Of a stretch of DNA of 46,475 bases, positions 16,472 through 25,635 are shown in pieces. Source of the stretch: CAYLJO01 sp964383905 (GTDB lineage Bacteria > Acidobacteriota > Blastocatellia > Pyrinomonadales > Pyrinomonadaceae). The notes under the pieces are model-generated. The model did not search any database, was not told where the DNA came from, and saw only the letters and a list, made by a program, of their open reading frames with translations. A program made the translations under genes and the position numbers. The stretch is taken from the NCBI GenBank assembly GCA_964383905.1, contig CAYLJO010000016.1, positions 1 through 46,475 of the forward strand. The letters run 5' to 3'. Each line of letters opens with the position of its first letter. Within the stretch, counting starts at the first letter, position 1.

Positions 16472-18256
16472 ATGTTTAAGGATTGGCCACGCGGAAACCA
16501 AGGCTTTAAATCTGACGCAATAATCGGTGGGTTGATATTCTTAATCACGCTGTTAATATTCTGGTTCTCGCCCGTTGAGCAAGTGACCGATTCCGCCTAT
16601 TCGATGCTCGCGAGCCAAAGCCTGCTGGAGCATCACACTTTCGTGCTGGATCAATATGCCATTCCCCGGTCTTCCATTAAGGAAGGCGATATTTACCAGG
16701 TCGAACTGGTCAACGATCATATCTACTACGTCTTCCCGATCGGGAGCTCTGTTCTCTCTGTGCCGTACGTGGCCATCTTAAAAAAGCTTGGTATTTCACC
16801 GTCGAATCCTGACGGATCATACAACCCGCGGGGTGAGTCGATAATTCAGACCAGTCTCGCGGCCATTTTGATGGCCGCGCTGGCCGCCATCTTCTTTTAC
16901 ACAAGCAGGCTGCTGCTGCCGCCCGGGTGGAGCATAGTGGTAGCTTTTGGCGGAGCGCTTGGGACACAGGTGTGGAGCACGGCGTCGCGCGGCTTATGGT
17001 CACACACCTGGGAGATTCTGCTGCTCGGTATAGTGGTCTACCTGGTGCTGGCGGCGGAGACAGGCGGGCGCCGGATGAATCCGGTAGTGATGGCGAGTCT
17101 GCTAGCCTGGAGCTATTTCGCCCGCCCGAGCAGCAGCGTGTTCATCGTGGCTCTCAGCCTGTACATTTTTCTCTATCACCGTGAGATTTTTTTCCGGTAT
17201 GCGTTGACGGGGGCCGCCTGGTTTGCCGGATTCATTGCTTATTCCTGGCATAACTTTCGCCGAGTTTTGCCATTATATTATCTGATGCGCTCCTTATACA
17301 GGGACTATTGGTCGTCTTTTGCCAATAATCTCGTCGGTCCATCGCGCGGGTTGTTGATCTACGTCCCGGTGCTATTGTTTGTGGCCTATTTGTTGGTGCG
17401 CTATTGGAAGTATGTAGAATTGCCAAGGCTCGTCTGGCTCGCATTAGCGGTTGTGCTCGTCCACCTGATTGTCGCCGCGTGGTACTGGGCGGGTCACAGC
17501 TACGGCCCTCGCTACACGACAGATTTAGTGCCATGGTTCGTGCTGCTCGCCGTGCTGGGGTTACAGGCGATGCTGCGATGGCGTGCTATTCACAGGGCAC
17601 AACTGACTGTGCTCAACTGGAATGTTACGCTTGTGATCGGCGCCGTCCTGCTGGCGATGAGCGTGTTTGCTAACGCGCGTGGTGCGGTCTCTCTCGACAC
17701 GTGGAGATGGAACGTGTTGCCGGTGAGTGTGGATAAAGCTCATGGCAGGCTCTGGGACTGGAGTGATCCGCAGTTTCTTGCCGGACTATTGCCTCCGCCG
17801 CCACCTCATAATTTCCCTTTAGTGAAGGGCAAGACAAAAATTGATTTCACAGATCCGGAAGCCGACAAATACTTATGGTACGGGTGGAGTGGACCAGAGC
17901 GGCAGTTTCGCTGGACCGACGGGCACGAGGCCGCGATCATCTTTGCTTTAGCAGAGATCAAAGACCTAGCGCTTGAGATTAAGCTCGGGCCATTTCTCGC
18001 TCCTGGAAAGCTTGACGAGCAGCAACTGGAGATCAGCCTGAATGGGAGGGCTGTGAAGAGGTTAGCGCTGAAGGAGAGCGCGGCGGCGGTTTATATCTTG
18101 GTATTGCCCAAAGAGGCGTTGGGTGAGAAGAACATTCTGAGGTTAAGGATGCCTGATGCAGCATCGCCGAGGTCGATGGGGGTGAGTGAGGATGGGCGGC
18201 GGCTCGGGGTGAGGGTGGAGTGGATCGACCTCAAACAGCAGGGCGCTCAACAATGA
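16472..18256 (+). CDS. Tandem paralog of the preceding GT-C-like membrane protein
   Basis: 594 residues, ATG at 16472 with AGGAATGAAG just upstream. It aligns along its whole length with the previous gene: SDAIIGGLIF at the first membrane segment, the TDSAYSMLASQSLLEHHTF loop, WAGHSYGPRYTTDLVPW, and the C-terminal LWYGWS/FRWTDG/LALEIKLGPFLAPG module. The first gene has an insert (APVARTRDDYVMN) that this one lacks. The final 62 bp of conserved sequence (18175-18236) are identical to 16352-16413, while much of the rest has diverged. The function is unknown; a role in building surface glycan is inferred from DprE1- and UbiA-like neighbours. The two copies may use different acceptors or donors. 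Confidence 0.75.
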   Translation: MFKDWPRGNQGFKSDAIIGGLIFLITLLIFWFSPVEQVTDSAYSMLASQSLLEHHTFVLDQYAIPRSSIKEGDIYQVELVNDHIYYVFPIGSSVLSVPYVAILKKLGISPSNPDGSYNPRGESIIQTSLAAILMAALAAIFFYTSRLLLPPGWSIVVAFGGALGTQVWSTASRGLWSHTWEILLLGIVVYLVLAAETGGRRMNPVVMASLLAWSYFARPSSSVFIVALSLYIFLYHREIFFRYALTGAAWFAGFIAYSWHNFRRVLPLYYLMRSLYRDYWSSFANNLVGPSRGLLIYVPVLLFVAYLLVRYWKYVELPRLVWLALAVVLVHLIVAAWYWAGHSYGPRYTTDLVPWFVLLAVLGLQAMLRWRAIHRAQLTVLNWNVTLVIGAVLLAMSVFANARGAVSLDTWRWNVLPVSVDKAHGRLWDWSDPQFLAGLLPPPPPHNFPLVKGKTKIDFTDPEADKYLWYGWSGPERQFRWTDGHEAAIIFALAEIKDLALEIKLGPFLAPGKLDEQQLEISLNGRAVKRLALKESAAAVYILVLPKEALGEKNILRLRMPDAASPRSMGVSEDGRRLGVRVEWIDLKQQGAQQ

Positions 18257-18314
18257 TGTATCCTGCTGTGATATATCTGTGAGCGGCAGCTTTGAAGACG
18301 GTCAGGCAGGGGGT

Positions 18315-19703
18315 ATGGTGAGAGTTACGACAATGGAGCTGTCAGGCTGGGGTCGCTACCCGCGCGGCCGCTTTTCAGTCGTCTGCCCGGAAGGCGTCGT
18401 CGAAGCGGTGCCACCGGCCAGCGGACACATGATCGCGCGTGGACAAGGGCGAAGTTACGGGAACGCGGCGATGTGCGAAGACGGGTTAGTGATGCTGACC
18501 GAGCGGCTCAATCGCTTTCTCGCCTTTGACGAAGAGACCGGGCTGCTCAGGGCGGAAGCTGGCGCGACAGTTGCGCAAGTACTCCAGGAGTTTGTCCCTC
18601 AAGGCTGGTTCCCGTCCGTCACGCCCGGCACCAAGTATGTTTCTCTGGGCGGGTGTGTGGCGGCCGATGTGCACGGTAAGAATCATCATCACGTCGGGGG
18701 CTTCGGCGCGCACGTCGTGGAGCTGGAGCTGGTCGGGGCTGACCGAAGCCGCCGCCGTTGCTCGCCCAACAGGGATGCGGAGTTGTTCTGGGCTACGGTG
18801 GGTGGCATGGGCCTGACCGGACTTATCACCGAGGTCGCATTCCGACTGATCCCGATCGAAAGCGCCTACATGATGGTCCAACACCACCGCGCGTATGATC
18901 TGGATGCCTTGCTGGGTCTACTGGAAGAGAGGGCGATTGACGACGAATACACGTTGGCGTGGATTGACTGTTTAAGCGGCGGGCGCAGCCTGGGGCGCGG
19001 CGTGCTGATGTGTGGTCATCACGCGACGCCCGCGGAGTTGCCCGGAAAAATTAAGGAGCCGATGCGGGTCGGATCCCGGTGGCGACACGACCTGCGCTTT
19101 GATCTGCCTTCCTGGATACTGAATCGTTCGACTGCGGCGCAATTCAATAACCTCTATTTCCGGTGGCAGGGCGCAAGAAAAGGCCCTTACCTGACAGACT
19201 ATCACAGCTACTTTTATCCTCTGGACGGGATCGGCAACTGGAACCGCATGTACGGGCGGCGCGGGTTTGTGCAATACCAGTGCGTTCTGCCTTCGGCGCA
19301 CGCGCGCGAGGGCTTGAAAAGCTTACTCGAAGAGCTTTCGTGTAGCCGCCAGCCCTGCTTCTTAGCGACGTTGAAGCGCCTCGGGGCAGAAGGGCGCGGG
19401 CTGCTTTCGTTTCCCACGTCGGGCTACACACTGACGCTCGATATACCGATCGGCGACCCACACCTGTTCACTTTTCTTGAGCGGTTGGATGAAATTGTCC
19501 TGGAACACGGCGGGCGCGTTTACCTCGCCAAGGACGCGCGCCTGGGGGCCCAGACTTTTCAAGCCATGTACCCGCGTTTCCCTGAGTGGCAGCGGATCAA
19601 GGCTGAGGTTGACCCTGATAACCGTTTCAGCTCTGACCTGGGGCGGAGGCTCGGCATGAGCCCACGTTTGAGAGCGGTGCGGAGGCATGCGATTGAGGCA
19701 TAG
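18315..19703 (+). CDS. DprE1-like FAD-dependent oxidase (decaprenylphosphoryl-ribose 2'-epimerase subunit 1 family)
   Basis: 462 residues from the ATG at 18315, chosen because the N-terminus then matches mycobacterial DprE1 (ELSGWGR). A GTG at 18279 is possible. VAO-type FAD domain: GQGRSYGNAA, VTPGTKYVSLGGCVAADVHGKNHHHVGGFG with the flavin-linked His region, and ELFWATVGGMGLTGLI. The C-terminal cap retains AKDAR with the active-site Lys, and FQAMYPR. In mycobacteria this enzyme oxidises decaprenylphosphoryl-ribose on the way to the arabinose donor. Where Mycobacterium tuberculosis has Cys387, this protein reads YTLTLD, with Thr replacing the Cys. The UbiA-like gene downstream makes the usual substrate. 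The partner reductase DprE2 is not in the window. Confidence 0.88.
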   Translation: MVRVTTMELSGWGRYPRGRFSVVCPEGVVEAVPPASGHMIARGQGRSYGNAAMCEDGLVMLTERLNRFLAFDEETGLLRAEAGATVAQVLQEFVPQGWFPSVTPGTKYVSLGGCVAADVHGKNHHHVGGFGAHVVELELVGADRSRRRCSPNRDAELFWATVGGMGLTGLITEVAFRLIPIESAYMMVQHHRAYDLDALLGLLEERAIDDEYTLAWIDCLSGGRSLGRGVLMCGHHATPAELPGKIKEPMRVGSRWRHDLRFDLPSWILNRSTAAQFNNLYFRWQGARKGPYLTDYHSYFYPLDGIGNWNRMYGRRGFVQYQCVLPSAHAREGLKSLLEELSCSRQPCFLATLKRLGAEGRGLLSFPTSGYTLTLDIPIGDPHLFTFLERLDEIVLEHGGRVYLAKDARLGAQTFQAMYPRFPEWQRIKAEVDPDNRFSSDLGRRLGMSPRLRAVRRHAIEA

Positions 19704-19832
19704 GTAGAGAGGAGCGCGTAGACACAGAGGACGTGGTAGGGAGTAATTCGCCGCGCGGGTCGGTTCGCATGTCAGCCTACCTCTTTTCGCGCTCCCGCTG
19801 TTATCTCCGGCGCTCTGGCAAAAAGATTTCAA

Positions 19833-20708
19833 ATGCGTCTCATAAGAGAGTTGTGGTGTTTGATGCGGCCCCGGCAGTGGGTCAAAAGCGGCTTTGTCCT
19901 GATGGGTATACTCTTTGCTAATTCGTGGCGGCAACCGCGAATGGTGCGGGACGTTCTCCTGGCCGCCGGAGCGTTTTCACTGGTCGCAAGCGGCGTCTAT
20001 GTACTGAATGATCTGCTTGATCGAAAGCAGGATGCTTATCACCCGCTGAAGAGGCGGCGCCCGCTGGTGGCCGGAACCGTTTCGGTGAGTACGGCGATAC
20101 TGGCACTGCTCGTACTTTGGGTCGCCGGATTCGGCATGGGCTTTTTAGTTTCGGTGAGAGTGGTCTCAATTCTGTTCATCTACATTATCATTAACGTCGC
20201 TTATTCGCTGGGTCTGAAACACGTCGTTCTGCTTGACGTCTTTATCATCGCCGGCGGATTCATGCTCCGCATCCTGGCAGGGACGGTGGGCGTCGGAATC
20301 GCGCCTTCGCAATGGCTGCTCGTATGCGGATTGATGGTGGCGCTGTTTCTCGGCTTTGCGAAACGGCGCGCCGAGCTTTACGCTTTGGCGGCCGAAAACG
20401 CGGATCACCGAAAGGTGCTGAAGAATTACCAGCCAGTGCTGTTGGACAAGATGATCGTCGTGACGGCAACGTGCGTGATCCTGACTTACAGCTTGTACAC
20501 GATGAGCCCGGTGACGATTCAAACCCATCGAACGGACGCGTTGATTTATACCGTGCCGTTTGTGATGTACGGCATCTTTCGCTACATCTATTCGCTGCAT
20601 AATCAGAACACCGGCACCGATCCCGCCCAGGAGCTATTCCGGGACCCCCACATCCTGATCTCGATCGGGGGCTGGTTGATTTTAACGCTGTGGCTGATCG
20701 CTAAATAA
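19833..20708 (+). CDS. UbiA-family decaprenyl-phosphate phosphoribosyltransferase-like protein
   Basis: 291 residues and about eight transmembrane helices. The N-terminus RPRQWVKSGFVLMGILFAN is typical of the branch that transfers 5-phosphoribose from PRPP to polyprenyl phosphate. The first Asp-rich motif is NDLLDRKQDAYHPLKRRRPL (about residues 57-76) and the second region has LLDVFIIAGGFMLRILAG. In mycobacteria the product, after dephosphorylation, is the DprE1 substrate, which matches the DprE1-like gene 130 bp upstream. Because several UbiA families share the fold, the precise isoprenoid and sugar are inferred. It acts in the inner membrane. Confidence 0.87.
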   Translation: MRLIRELWCLMRPRQWVKSGFVLMGILFANSWRQPRMVRDVLLAAGAFSLVASGVYVLNDLLDRKQDAYHPLKRRRPLVAGTVSVSTAILALLVLWVAGFGMGFLVSVRVVSILFIYIIINVAYSLGLKHVVLLDVFIIAGGFMLRILAGTVGVGIAPSQWLLVCGLMVALFLGFAKRRAELYALAAENADHRKVLKNYQPVLLDKMIVVTATCVILTYSLYTMSPVTIQTHRTDALIYTVPFVMYGIFRYIYSLHNQNTGTDPAQELFRDPHILISIGGWLILTLWLIAK

Positions 20709-20734
20709 AGAGAGGGGCGGTGCGGGAGCGTGGC

Positions 20735-21946
20735 ATGACTGGGGGCGAAGAAATCATTGACGTCCGGCGCCTGCTGGCCGAATCATCCGTTGAAGAGTTG
20801 TGCCGATTGGCGGAAGACTATTTTGCTCGGCTCGACAAGTGGGAATACCACTTGTCAAAACCTTTCGGGTCACCGGACGAAGCCCCTCAGTTGCTTATTA
20901 ACTTCGCGGTCGTGCTGCAGGGGTTGGCCATAGCCCCCGGGATGACCGTGCTGGAGTTCGGCGCGGGCACCTGCTGGGCGTCGCGGTTCATGAGCCAACT
21001 GGGTTGCCGGGTCATCGCGGTCGACGTCTCACCGACGGCCCTCCGGATGGGCCGGGAACTCTACGCCCGCCAGCCGCTCATCGGCGACCGCCCGGCCCCA
21101 CTCTTCCTGCAGTTTGACGGCCGCCGCATCGACCTTCCTGACCGGAGCGTCGACCGTGTGATGTGCCTCGACGCTTTCCATCACGTTCCTAACCCCGGTC
21201 AGGTGCTGGCCGAATTGGGTCGCGTGCTGGCAGGCGGTGGCATTGCGGGCTTTGCGGAGCCGGGCCCTGAACATTCACGCACGCAACAGTCTCAGTACGA
21301 GATGAAGACGTATAAGGTGGTCGAGAACGACGTTAATATTCGGGAGATCTGGGAGCAGGCGCAACGGGCCGGGTTCACCGACATCAAGCTGGCCGTCTTC
21401 AATGTCCCTCCGTTTCATCTGGGGCTGCGGGAATTTGAAGAAGTTTTGCAGGGCGGTCAGGCCCTTCAACGTTACGCCACGGCGGCGCGCGACTTCCTGC
21501 AGAACCAGCGTAATTTCTTCCTGTACAAAGGAGAACCCGCGACGACCGACAGTCGCTACCGCGCGGGCCTCGCCGCGGAAATTAATGTCACTCTGGCGTC
21601 CGGTACGGTCAAAGAAGGGGAGCCGATCAGCGCGCATGCCGTAGTAACTAATACAGGGGCCTCCGTCTGGTTCCCCCGAAGCGCCGGACTCGGGGCCGTC
21701 CAACTCGGATGCCATATTTATGACAACAAAGGCAAAATTATTCGCCATAGCTATCACTGGGAGTCTCTCACCCCGGGCGAGGGGATAGCGATTCACCCGA
21801 ACGAGACGGTGGAAACAGAAGTAAGCGTGCCGGCACTGCCCAGAGGACACTACATCCTGGAATTTGATCTGGTAAGCAACGAGGTCTGCTGGTTTGTCGC
21901 CGTCGGCGGCTCGCGGCCGGTGAAGGTGGCGGTCGAAGTCCTCTAG
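20735..21946 (+). CDS. SAM-dependent methyltransferase with C-terminal beta-sandwich domain
   Basis: 403 residues from the ATG at 20735, which has GGGAG at good spacing; a GTG at 20720 is the alternative. Residues about 60-190 are a class I methyltransferase: VLEFGAGTCWASRFM (motif I), IAVDVSP (motif II), LPDRSVDRVMCLDAFHHV (motif IV) and ELGRVLAGGGIAGFAEPG. The last 125 residues (INVTLASGTVKEGEPISAHAVV onward, with NTGASVWFP and LPRGHYILEFDLV) look like an immunoglobulin-like sandwich, similar in style to Wzt C-terminal sugar-binding domains. The combination suggests methylation of a glycan that the tail recognises. No acceptor can be named. Confidence 0.82.
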   Translation: MTGGEEIIDVRRLLAESSVEELCRLAEDYFARLDKWEYHLSKPFGSPDEAPQLLINFAVVLQGLAIAPGMTVLEFGAGTCWASRFMSQLGCRVIAVDVSPTALRMGRELYARQPLIGDRPAPLFLQFDGRRIDLPDRSVDRVMCLDAFHHVPNPGQVLAELGRVLAGGGIAGFAEPGPEHSRTQQSQYEMKTYKVVENDVNIREIWEQAQRAGFTDIKLAVFNVPPFHLGLREFEEVLQGGQALQRYATAARDFLQNQRNFFLYKGEPATTDSRYRAGLAAEINVTLASGTVKEGEPISAHAVVTNTGASVWFPRSAGLGAVQLGCHIYDNKGKIIRHSYHWESLTPGEGIAIHPNETVETEVSVPALPRGHYILEFDLVSNEVCWFVAVGGSRPVKVAVEVL

Positions 21947-21970
21947 ATTTTTTGCGAGACACTTTAAGCT

Positions 21971-24190
21971 ATGGAGAAAATGGCCGGTCGCAGTGTTTCG
22001 CCGGAGAAAAGAGGGGGGAAGGCCGTCGAGCGAGTCAGGGGTTATGCCGAAAGCGGATGGGTGGCGTTTCTCTTATGCCTGATGTTTACGCTCGCAATGG
22101 TCTATCACTACGTCGTCCCGCTGAATGCGTTGCCCTTCACGGAAGGAATAAAGGGCAACGATTGCGGCCAGATGGTCTGGAATTTATGGTTCGTCAACGA
22201 GTCGATTACGAGCGGTCGTAACCCTTACGCGACCGATTTAATCTATTACCCGCTCGGCACACGCCTCGTGCATCATACGCTCGCCGCAGGTTTCTTTCCC
22301 GTAACATTTCTCGTCAAGCAGTTGTCCGGCGGCAGCCGTTTATACCCTTTTTACGCCTACCGGATCATTATTCTATTATCGTTGACGCTCATCCTCTATT
22401 GCAGCTACCAATGCCTGCGGGGGCTCAGCTTCGACCGCTGGGCCGCCGCAATCCCGGCGGTGGCTTACGCGTTCTCTAATTTCTACATGGAGCACGTGCT
22501 GCATCTTAATCACCTCGCCGGATTCTTCATCCCGCTCGCCGCCCTCTGTTTGGTCCGGCTCTATCGAAAACCGACGACAACAAATGTCATGTATGCCGCG
22601 CTGGTGTCGTCATCGGTCGTTTACTTCACTGAATTCGCGCTCTACATTTACATGAGCCTGCTGCTTCTTGCGCTCATCCTCTACCTCACCCGCGGGGGAA
22701 GAAAAATAGTGCGGGAAAGAGTCCATCTTGTGGGCCCTAAGCGAATTCTGCTGGCGCTCACAATTTTTCTACTTATCATCGCCCCCTTTATCGCTAACCT
22801 GTCGGAAGACAGGGTACTCAAACCTACTCGCGACGAGTCTTCGTTCTACTCTTCCAATCTCGCCGCCTTTTTCATTCCGGTAAAGGGACAAACGCCGTTA
22901 TACGGCGACACCTTCGCACCACTCGGCTCGCGCATGACCGCCGGCCTGGGCGAGCCGGGGGTTTTTATCAGCTTTCCGCTGATGGCTTTTGGACTGGTTG
23001 CGCTGATCAAGTCCAGGCGAAGGCTGGTGCGTGTCTCCGCATTGCTGTCGCTGCTCTTCTTCGTATTGAGTCTTGGGCCGACGTTGAAAATATTTAACGC
23101 CGACACCGGAGTGACGATGCCTTACATGCTGCTGATGCGTGTGCCGCCTTTTGATTTGAGCCGGACGCCGGTGCGTTTCGTCGTCATGGGCCTGTTCTTT
23201 CTGATGATTGTCGCGGCGCAAGGCGTCGGGTGGACAGGTTACGCCGTGGCCGGACGTTGGGGGACGCGCTGGCGGACAGTAGTGATGTCCGCTCTACTAA
23301 TTTGGACCATCGCGGAGGCACACTCGCCGATGACGCGCCGGAAGCCTTTTGTCCCGCCGCAGGGGGTTCAAAGGGTCGTACCGGGCCCTGTGTTGAATCT
23401 GCCGCTGCTGAGAAATGACGGTTATGCGGCGATGCTGCAAATTTTCCATCACCAGCCGGTCGTGACGGGGTACCTTGCCAGGTATACGGAAGCGCAGTGG
23501 GGGCAGTTTGCGGAACTGGAAAGACTTTTTAAGAAGGGTGGGGCCCGGTTCTGTGACGGCGTGGTAAATATCGGGGCTCGGAATGTTATCCTCGGGCCGG
23601 AGAATATGGTGATCACTGCGCCGAGCATCGCCCCGCTCGAGTTAGCTCGATGCCCGATCAACGTCGTCGACCTGAGAGAATGGGACGCGCATTCATCCGG
23701 CCCGTCGGGTGAATTCGATCGAGGCAAAGCGGAGCGGCCCGGCCGTTTCCCTCTTTACGTTTGGGGAGAGCGCATCGACCTGCGGGACGCGCAAAGCGAC
23801 AAATATTTGTGGTATGGATGGAGCGGGCGCGAACCGGCTTTTCGGTGGACGGACGGCAACAGTGCGGCCTTTGTTTTCGCCTTGGCAGAGATCAGACCCG
23901 GCCTTCTGCGCATTAAGCTTGGGCCATTCCTCGCGCCCGGAAAACTTGACGAGCAGCGGGCGGGTGTCGAGTTAAACGGGCGAGCGATTACGACCTTGCG
24001 GCTCAGAGATGCGGCGCCAAAAGAGTATCAGGTCGCCCTGCCGGGCGATCTACTGCGGGATAAAAATGTTCTGGCCTTTGCGTTGCCGGACGTCGAGTCG
24101 CCGCGGGCCCTGAAAGCTGGTGATGATAGCCGGCTGCTCGGCATCAATGTGGAGTGGCTGGAGCTCGAGCCGCGGAGCGGCGACAGGTAA
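21971..24190 (+). CDS. Large polytopic membrane protein, GT-C/YfhO-like, with the shared C-terminal module
   Basis: 739 residues. After a short basic N-terminus there are about eleven transmembrane segments (35-480). The first extracytoplasmic loop contains KGNDCGQMVWNLWFVNESI and then NPYATDLIYYPLGTRLVHH, a pattern of YfhO- and GT-C-type enzymes. A soluble region (about 480-600) follows, and the last 120 residues repeat the LWYGWS, FRWTDG, LRIKLGPFLAPGKLDE module of the two tandem proteins at 14.6-18.3 kb. It therefore belongs with them functionally despite a different membrane domain. A lipid-linked sugar transferase is the best guess. The gene ends 7 bp from the convergent methyltransferase gene. 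Confidence 0.75.
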   Translation: MEKMAGRSVSPEKRGGKAVERVRGYAESGWVAFLLCLMFTLAMVYHYVVPLNALPFTEGIKGNDCGQMVWNLWFVNESITSGRNPYATDLIYYPLGTRLVHHTLAAGFFPVTFLVKQLSGGSRLYPFYAYRIIILLSLTLILYCSYQCLRGLSFDRWAAAIPAVAYAFSNFYMEHVLHLNHLAGFFIPLAALCLVRLYRKPTTTNVMYAALVSSSVVYFTEFALYIYMSLLLLALILYLTRGGRKIVRERVHLVGPKRILLALTIFLLIIAPFIANLSEDRVLKPTRDESSFYSSNLAAFFIPVKGQTPLYGDTFAPLGSRMTAGLGEPGVFISFPLMAFGLVALIKSRRRLVRVSALLSLLFFVLSLGPTLKIFNADTGVTMPYMLLMRVPPFDLSRTPVRFVVMGLFFLMIVAAQGVGWTGYAVAGRWGTRWRTVVMSALLIWTIAEAHSPMTRRKPFVPPQGVQRVVPGPVLNLPLLRNDGYAAMLQIFHHQPVVTGYLARYTEAQWGQFAELERLFKKGGARFCDGVVNIGARNVILGPENMVITAPSIAPLELARCPINVVDLREWDAHSSGPSGEFDRGKAERPGRFPLYVWGERIDLRDAQSDKYLWYGWSGREPAFRWTDGNSAAFVFALAEIRPGLLRIKLGPFLAPGKLDEQRAGVELNGRAITTLRLRDAAPKEYQVALPGDLLRDKNVLAFALPDVESPRALKAGDDSRLLGINVEWLELEPRSGDR

Positions 24191-24197
24191 ACCGCTC

Positions 24198-25574
24198 TTA
24201 GGGGAAGATCTCAATATTGCAGGCGGCGATGGACAATTGGCGGTCATCGCCGCTCTGCGGGTTATGCAGGCAGGGCCGCCACGTCCGGTCGGCGCGAATC
24301 TCCAGCACGAAGGGCTTGCCGCCTCCACCCGTGCCCTGCGGCGCGGCGCGTTCCGCAATTTCCGAGACATCTAATTCCAATTCCAACCATCCGTACCGGA
24401 AAAGCGAGAAGCCGAGAGCAAGAGTGCCGTTCAGGAAGAACTCAAGGCTCACGGGCTGAGCCTTGATGTCGGGCAGATGGGTCATGAGGTCCAGACGAAC
24501 TTTTGAAAGCGAAGGCGCGGCGAAACTTATGCGCGCGCAACCCCTCATCCAGCGCGCCACCGGCGGGAAAATTTCGGCCTCATACCACCCGCTATCGAAT
24601 ATCGCGCCCGTTGACCTGTCCAGGCAAACGGGTTGCGGGGCGCCCTCTGTCTTAACGTCGGGGACTTCAAGCCTGGTGGCGTCGAGACCGAGGCGGTCAC
24701 GATGCTCATTGTAAAAACTGCCGGGCGGCGCAAAGGATGCTTTCAACAGCACGTATTCGCTTTTGGGCGGCCTGATCCCGTATTCGGAGATCTTATCGAA
24801 AACATATCCCATCGCCATGTTAAAAGCGCGACGTTCTTCGAAAGATAGCCCGCGCAGGTAGTCCAGCAAATCCGGGTCGCAGAGAGGCGAGCCGTAAGCG
24901 TCGGCCTGCTTGATGAACTCATCGTGGCTCTGGCAGATCGCGTAACGCGGCTCGGTCCGAACGTAGGGAAAGAAGCGCCGGAAGCGTGTCGCAATCTCCG
25001 ATTCGTCTTCCATCCCGACGTGCCCGTCAACGCCGACGTAACGGCGCAGCTCTTCATCGCTCATCTCGTCGTAATCTTTATGTCTCTCGCGATCCAGGCA
25101 CTCAATCCCATGCATCGTCACGCCGCCGGGGCGCAGCACGCGCCTGATTTCGTCGAGCACCGCGTCTTTCTCTTCGAATTCAATATGGCCCATGACGTCG
25201 AGGCTGACCACGTAGTCAAAAGTCGCGCCGGCGAACGGCAGAGCAGTCAGCCGGGCCACATATGTCGCGTCGTAGCCGTTGCGGCGCGCGGCGTGCGCGC
25301 ACTTGGCGGAGAGATCAACCCCCGTGAGCGCCACGCCTTTGCGTTTCAGCAGGGCCAGCATCCCGGCCCCGCACCCGAGATCAAGAACGGATGAGCCGCG
25401 CCGTACGTTGTCGTAAATCCACATCGTGCGGGTCCAGCGTATGTCAAAGCGGTTAAGAGGGCTGAAGTAACGCGCATCGAGTAGTTGGCACGGAACATGC
25501 TGCGCGCTATAGAACGCTGCCACGTCACTGATTCCCGCGCGCTCGTATAAATTCTTTGGTTTAAATAGTGACAT
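24198..25574 (-). CDS. SAM-dependent methyltransferase with C-terminal carbohydrate-module-like tail
   Basis: 458 residues from the ATG at 25574; an upstream TTG at 25670 would overlap the neighbouring gene and add an atypical N-terminus. The first 240 residues are a methyltransferase: VLDLGCGAGMLALLKRKG, LTGVDLSAKCAHAARRNGYDATYV, FDYVVSLDVMGHIEF and DEIRRVLRPGGVTMHGIECLD, resembling UbiG/UbiE-type enzymes found in O-antigen clusters. The last 150 residues (FDSGWYEAEIFPPVARWM, LEFFLNGTLALGFSL, FVLEIRADRTWRPC) have the look of the GW-x-E modules in the membrane proteins next door, although the resemblance is loose. The gene lies in the minus-strand run with the coiled-coil protein and Wzt. It probably modifies the exported glycan or its terminus. 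Confidence 0.8.
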   Translation of the reverse strand: MSLFKPKNLYERAGISDVAAFYSAQHVPCQLLDARYFSPLNRFDIRWTRTMWIYDNVRRGSSVLDLGCGAGMLALLKRKGVALTGVDLSAKCAHAARRNGYDATYVARLTALPFAGATFDYVVSLDVMGHIEFEEKDAVLDEIRRVLRPGGVTMHGIECLDRERHKDYDEMSDEELRRYVGVDGHVGMEDESEIATRFRRFFPYVRTEPRYAICQSHDEFIKQADAYGSPLCDPDLLDYLRGLSFEERRAFNMAMGYVFDKISEYGIRPPKSEYVLLKASFAPPGSFYNEHRDRLGLDATRLEVPDVKTEGAPQPVCLDRSTGAIFDSGWYEAEIFPPVARWMRGCARISFAAPSLSKVRLDLMTHLPDIKAQPVSLEFFLNGTLALGFSLFRYGWLELELDVSEIAERAAPQGTGGGGKPFVLEIRADRTWRPCLHNPQSGDDRQLSIAACNIEIFP

Positions 25575-25635
25575 CTGACGGCAACCTTCGGAACAGAGAT
25601 ATGTAGAGTGGTTTCGGGGTTCGGGGCGGGCGTGT

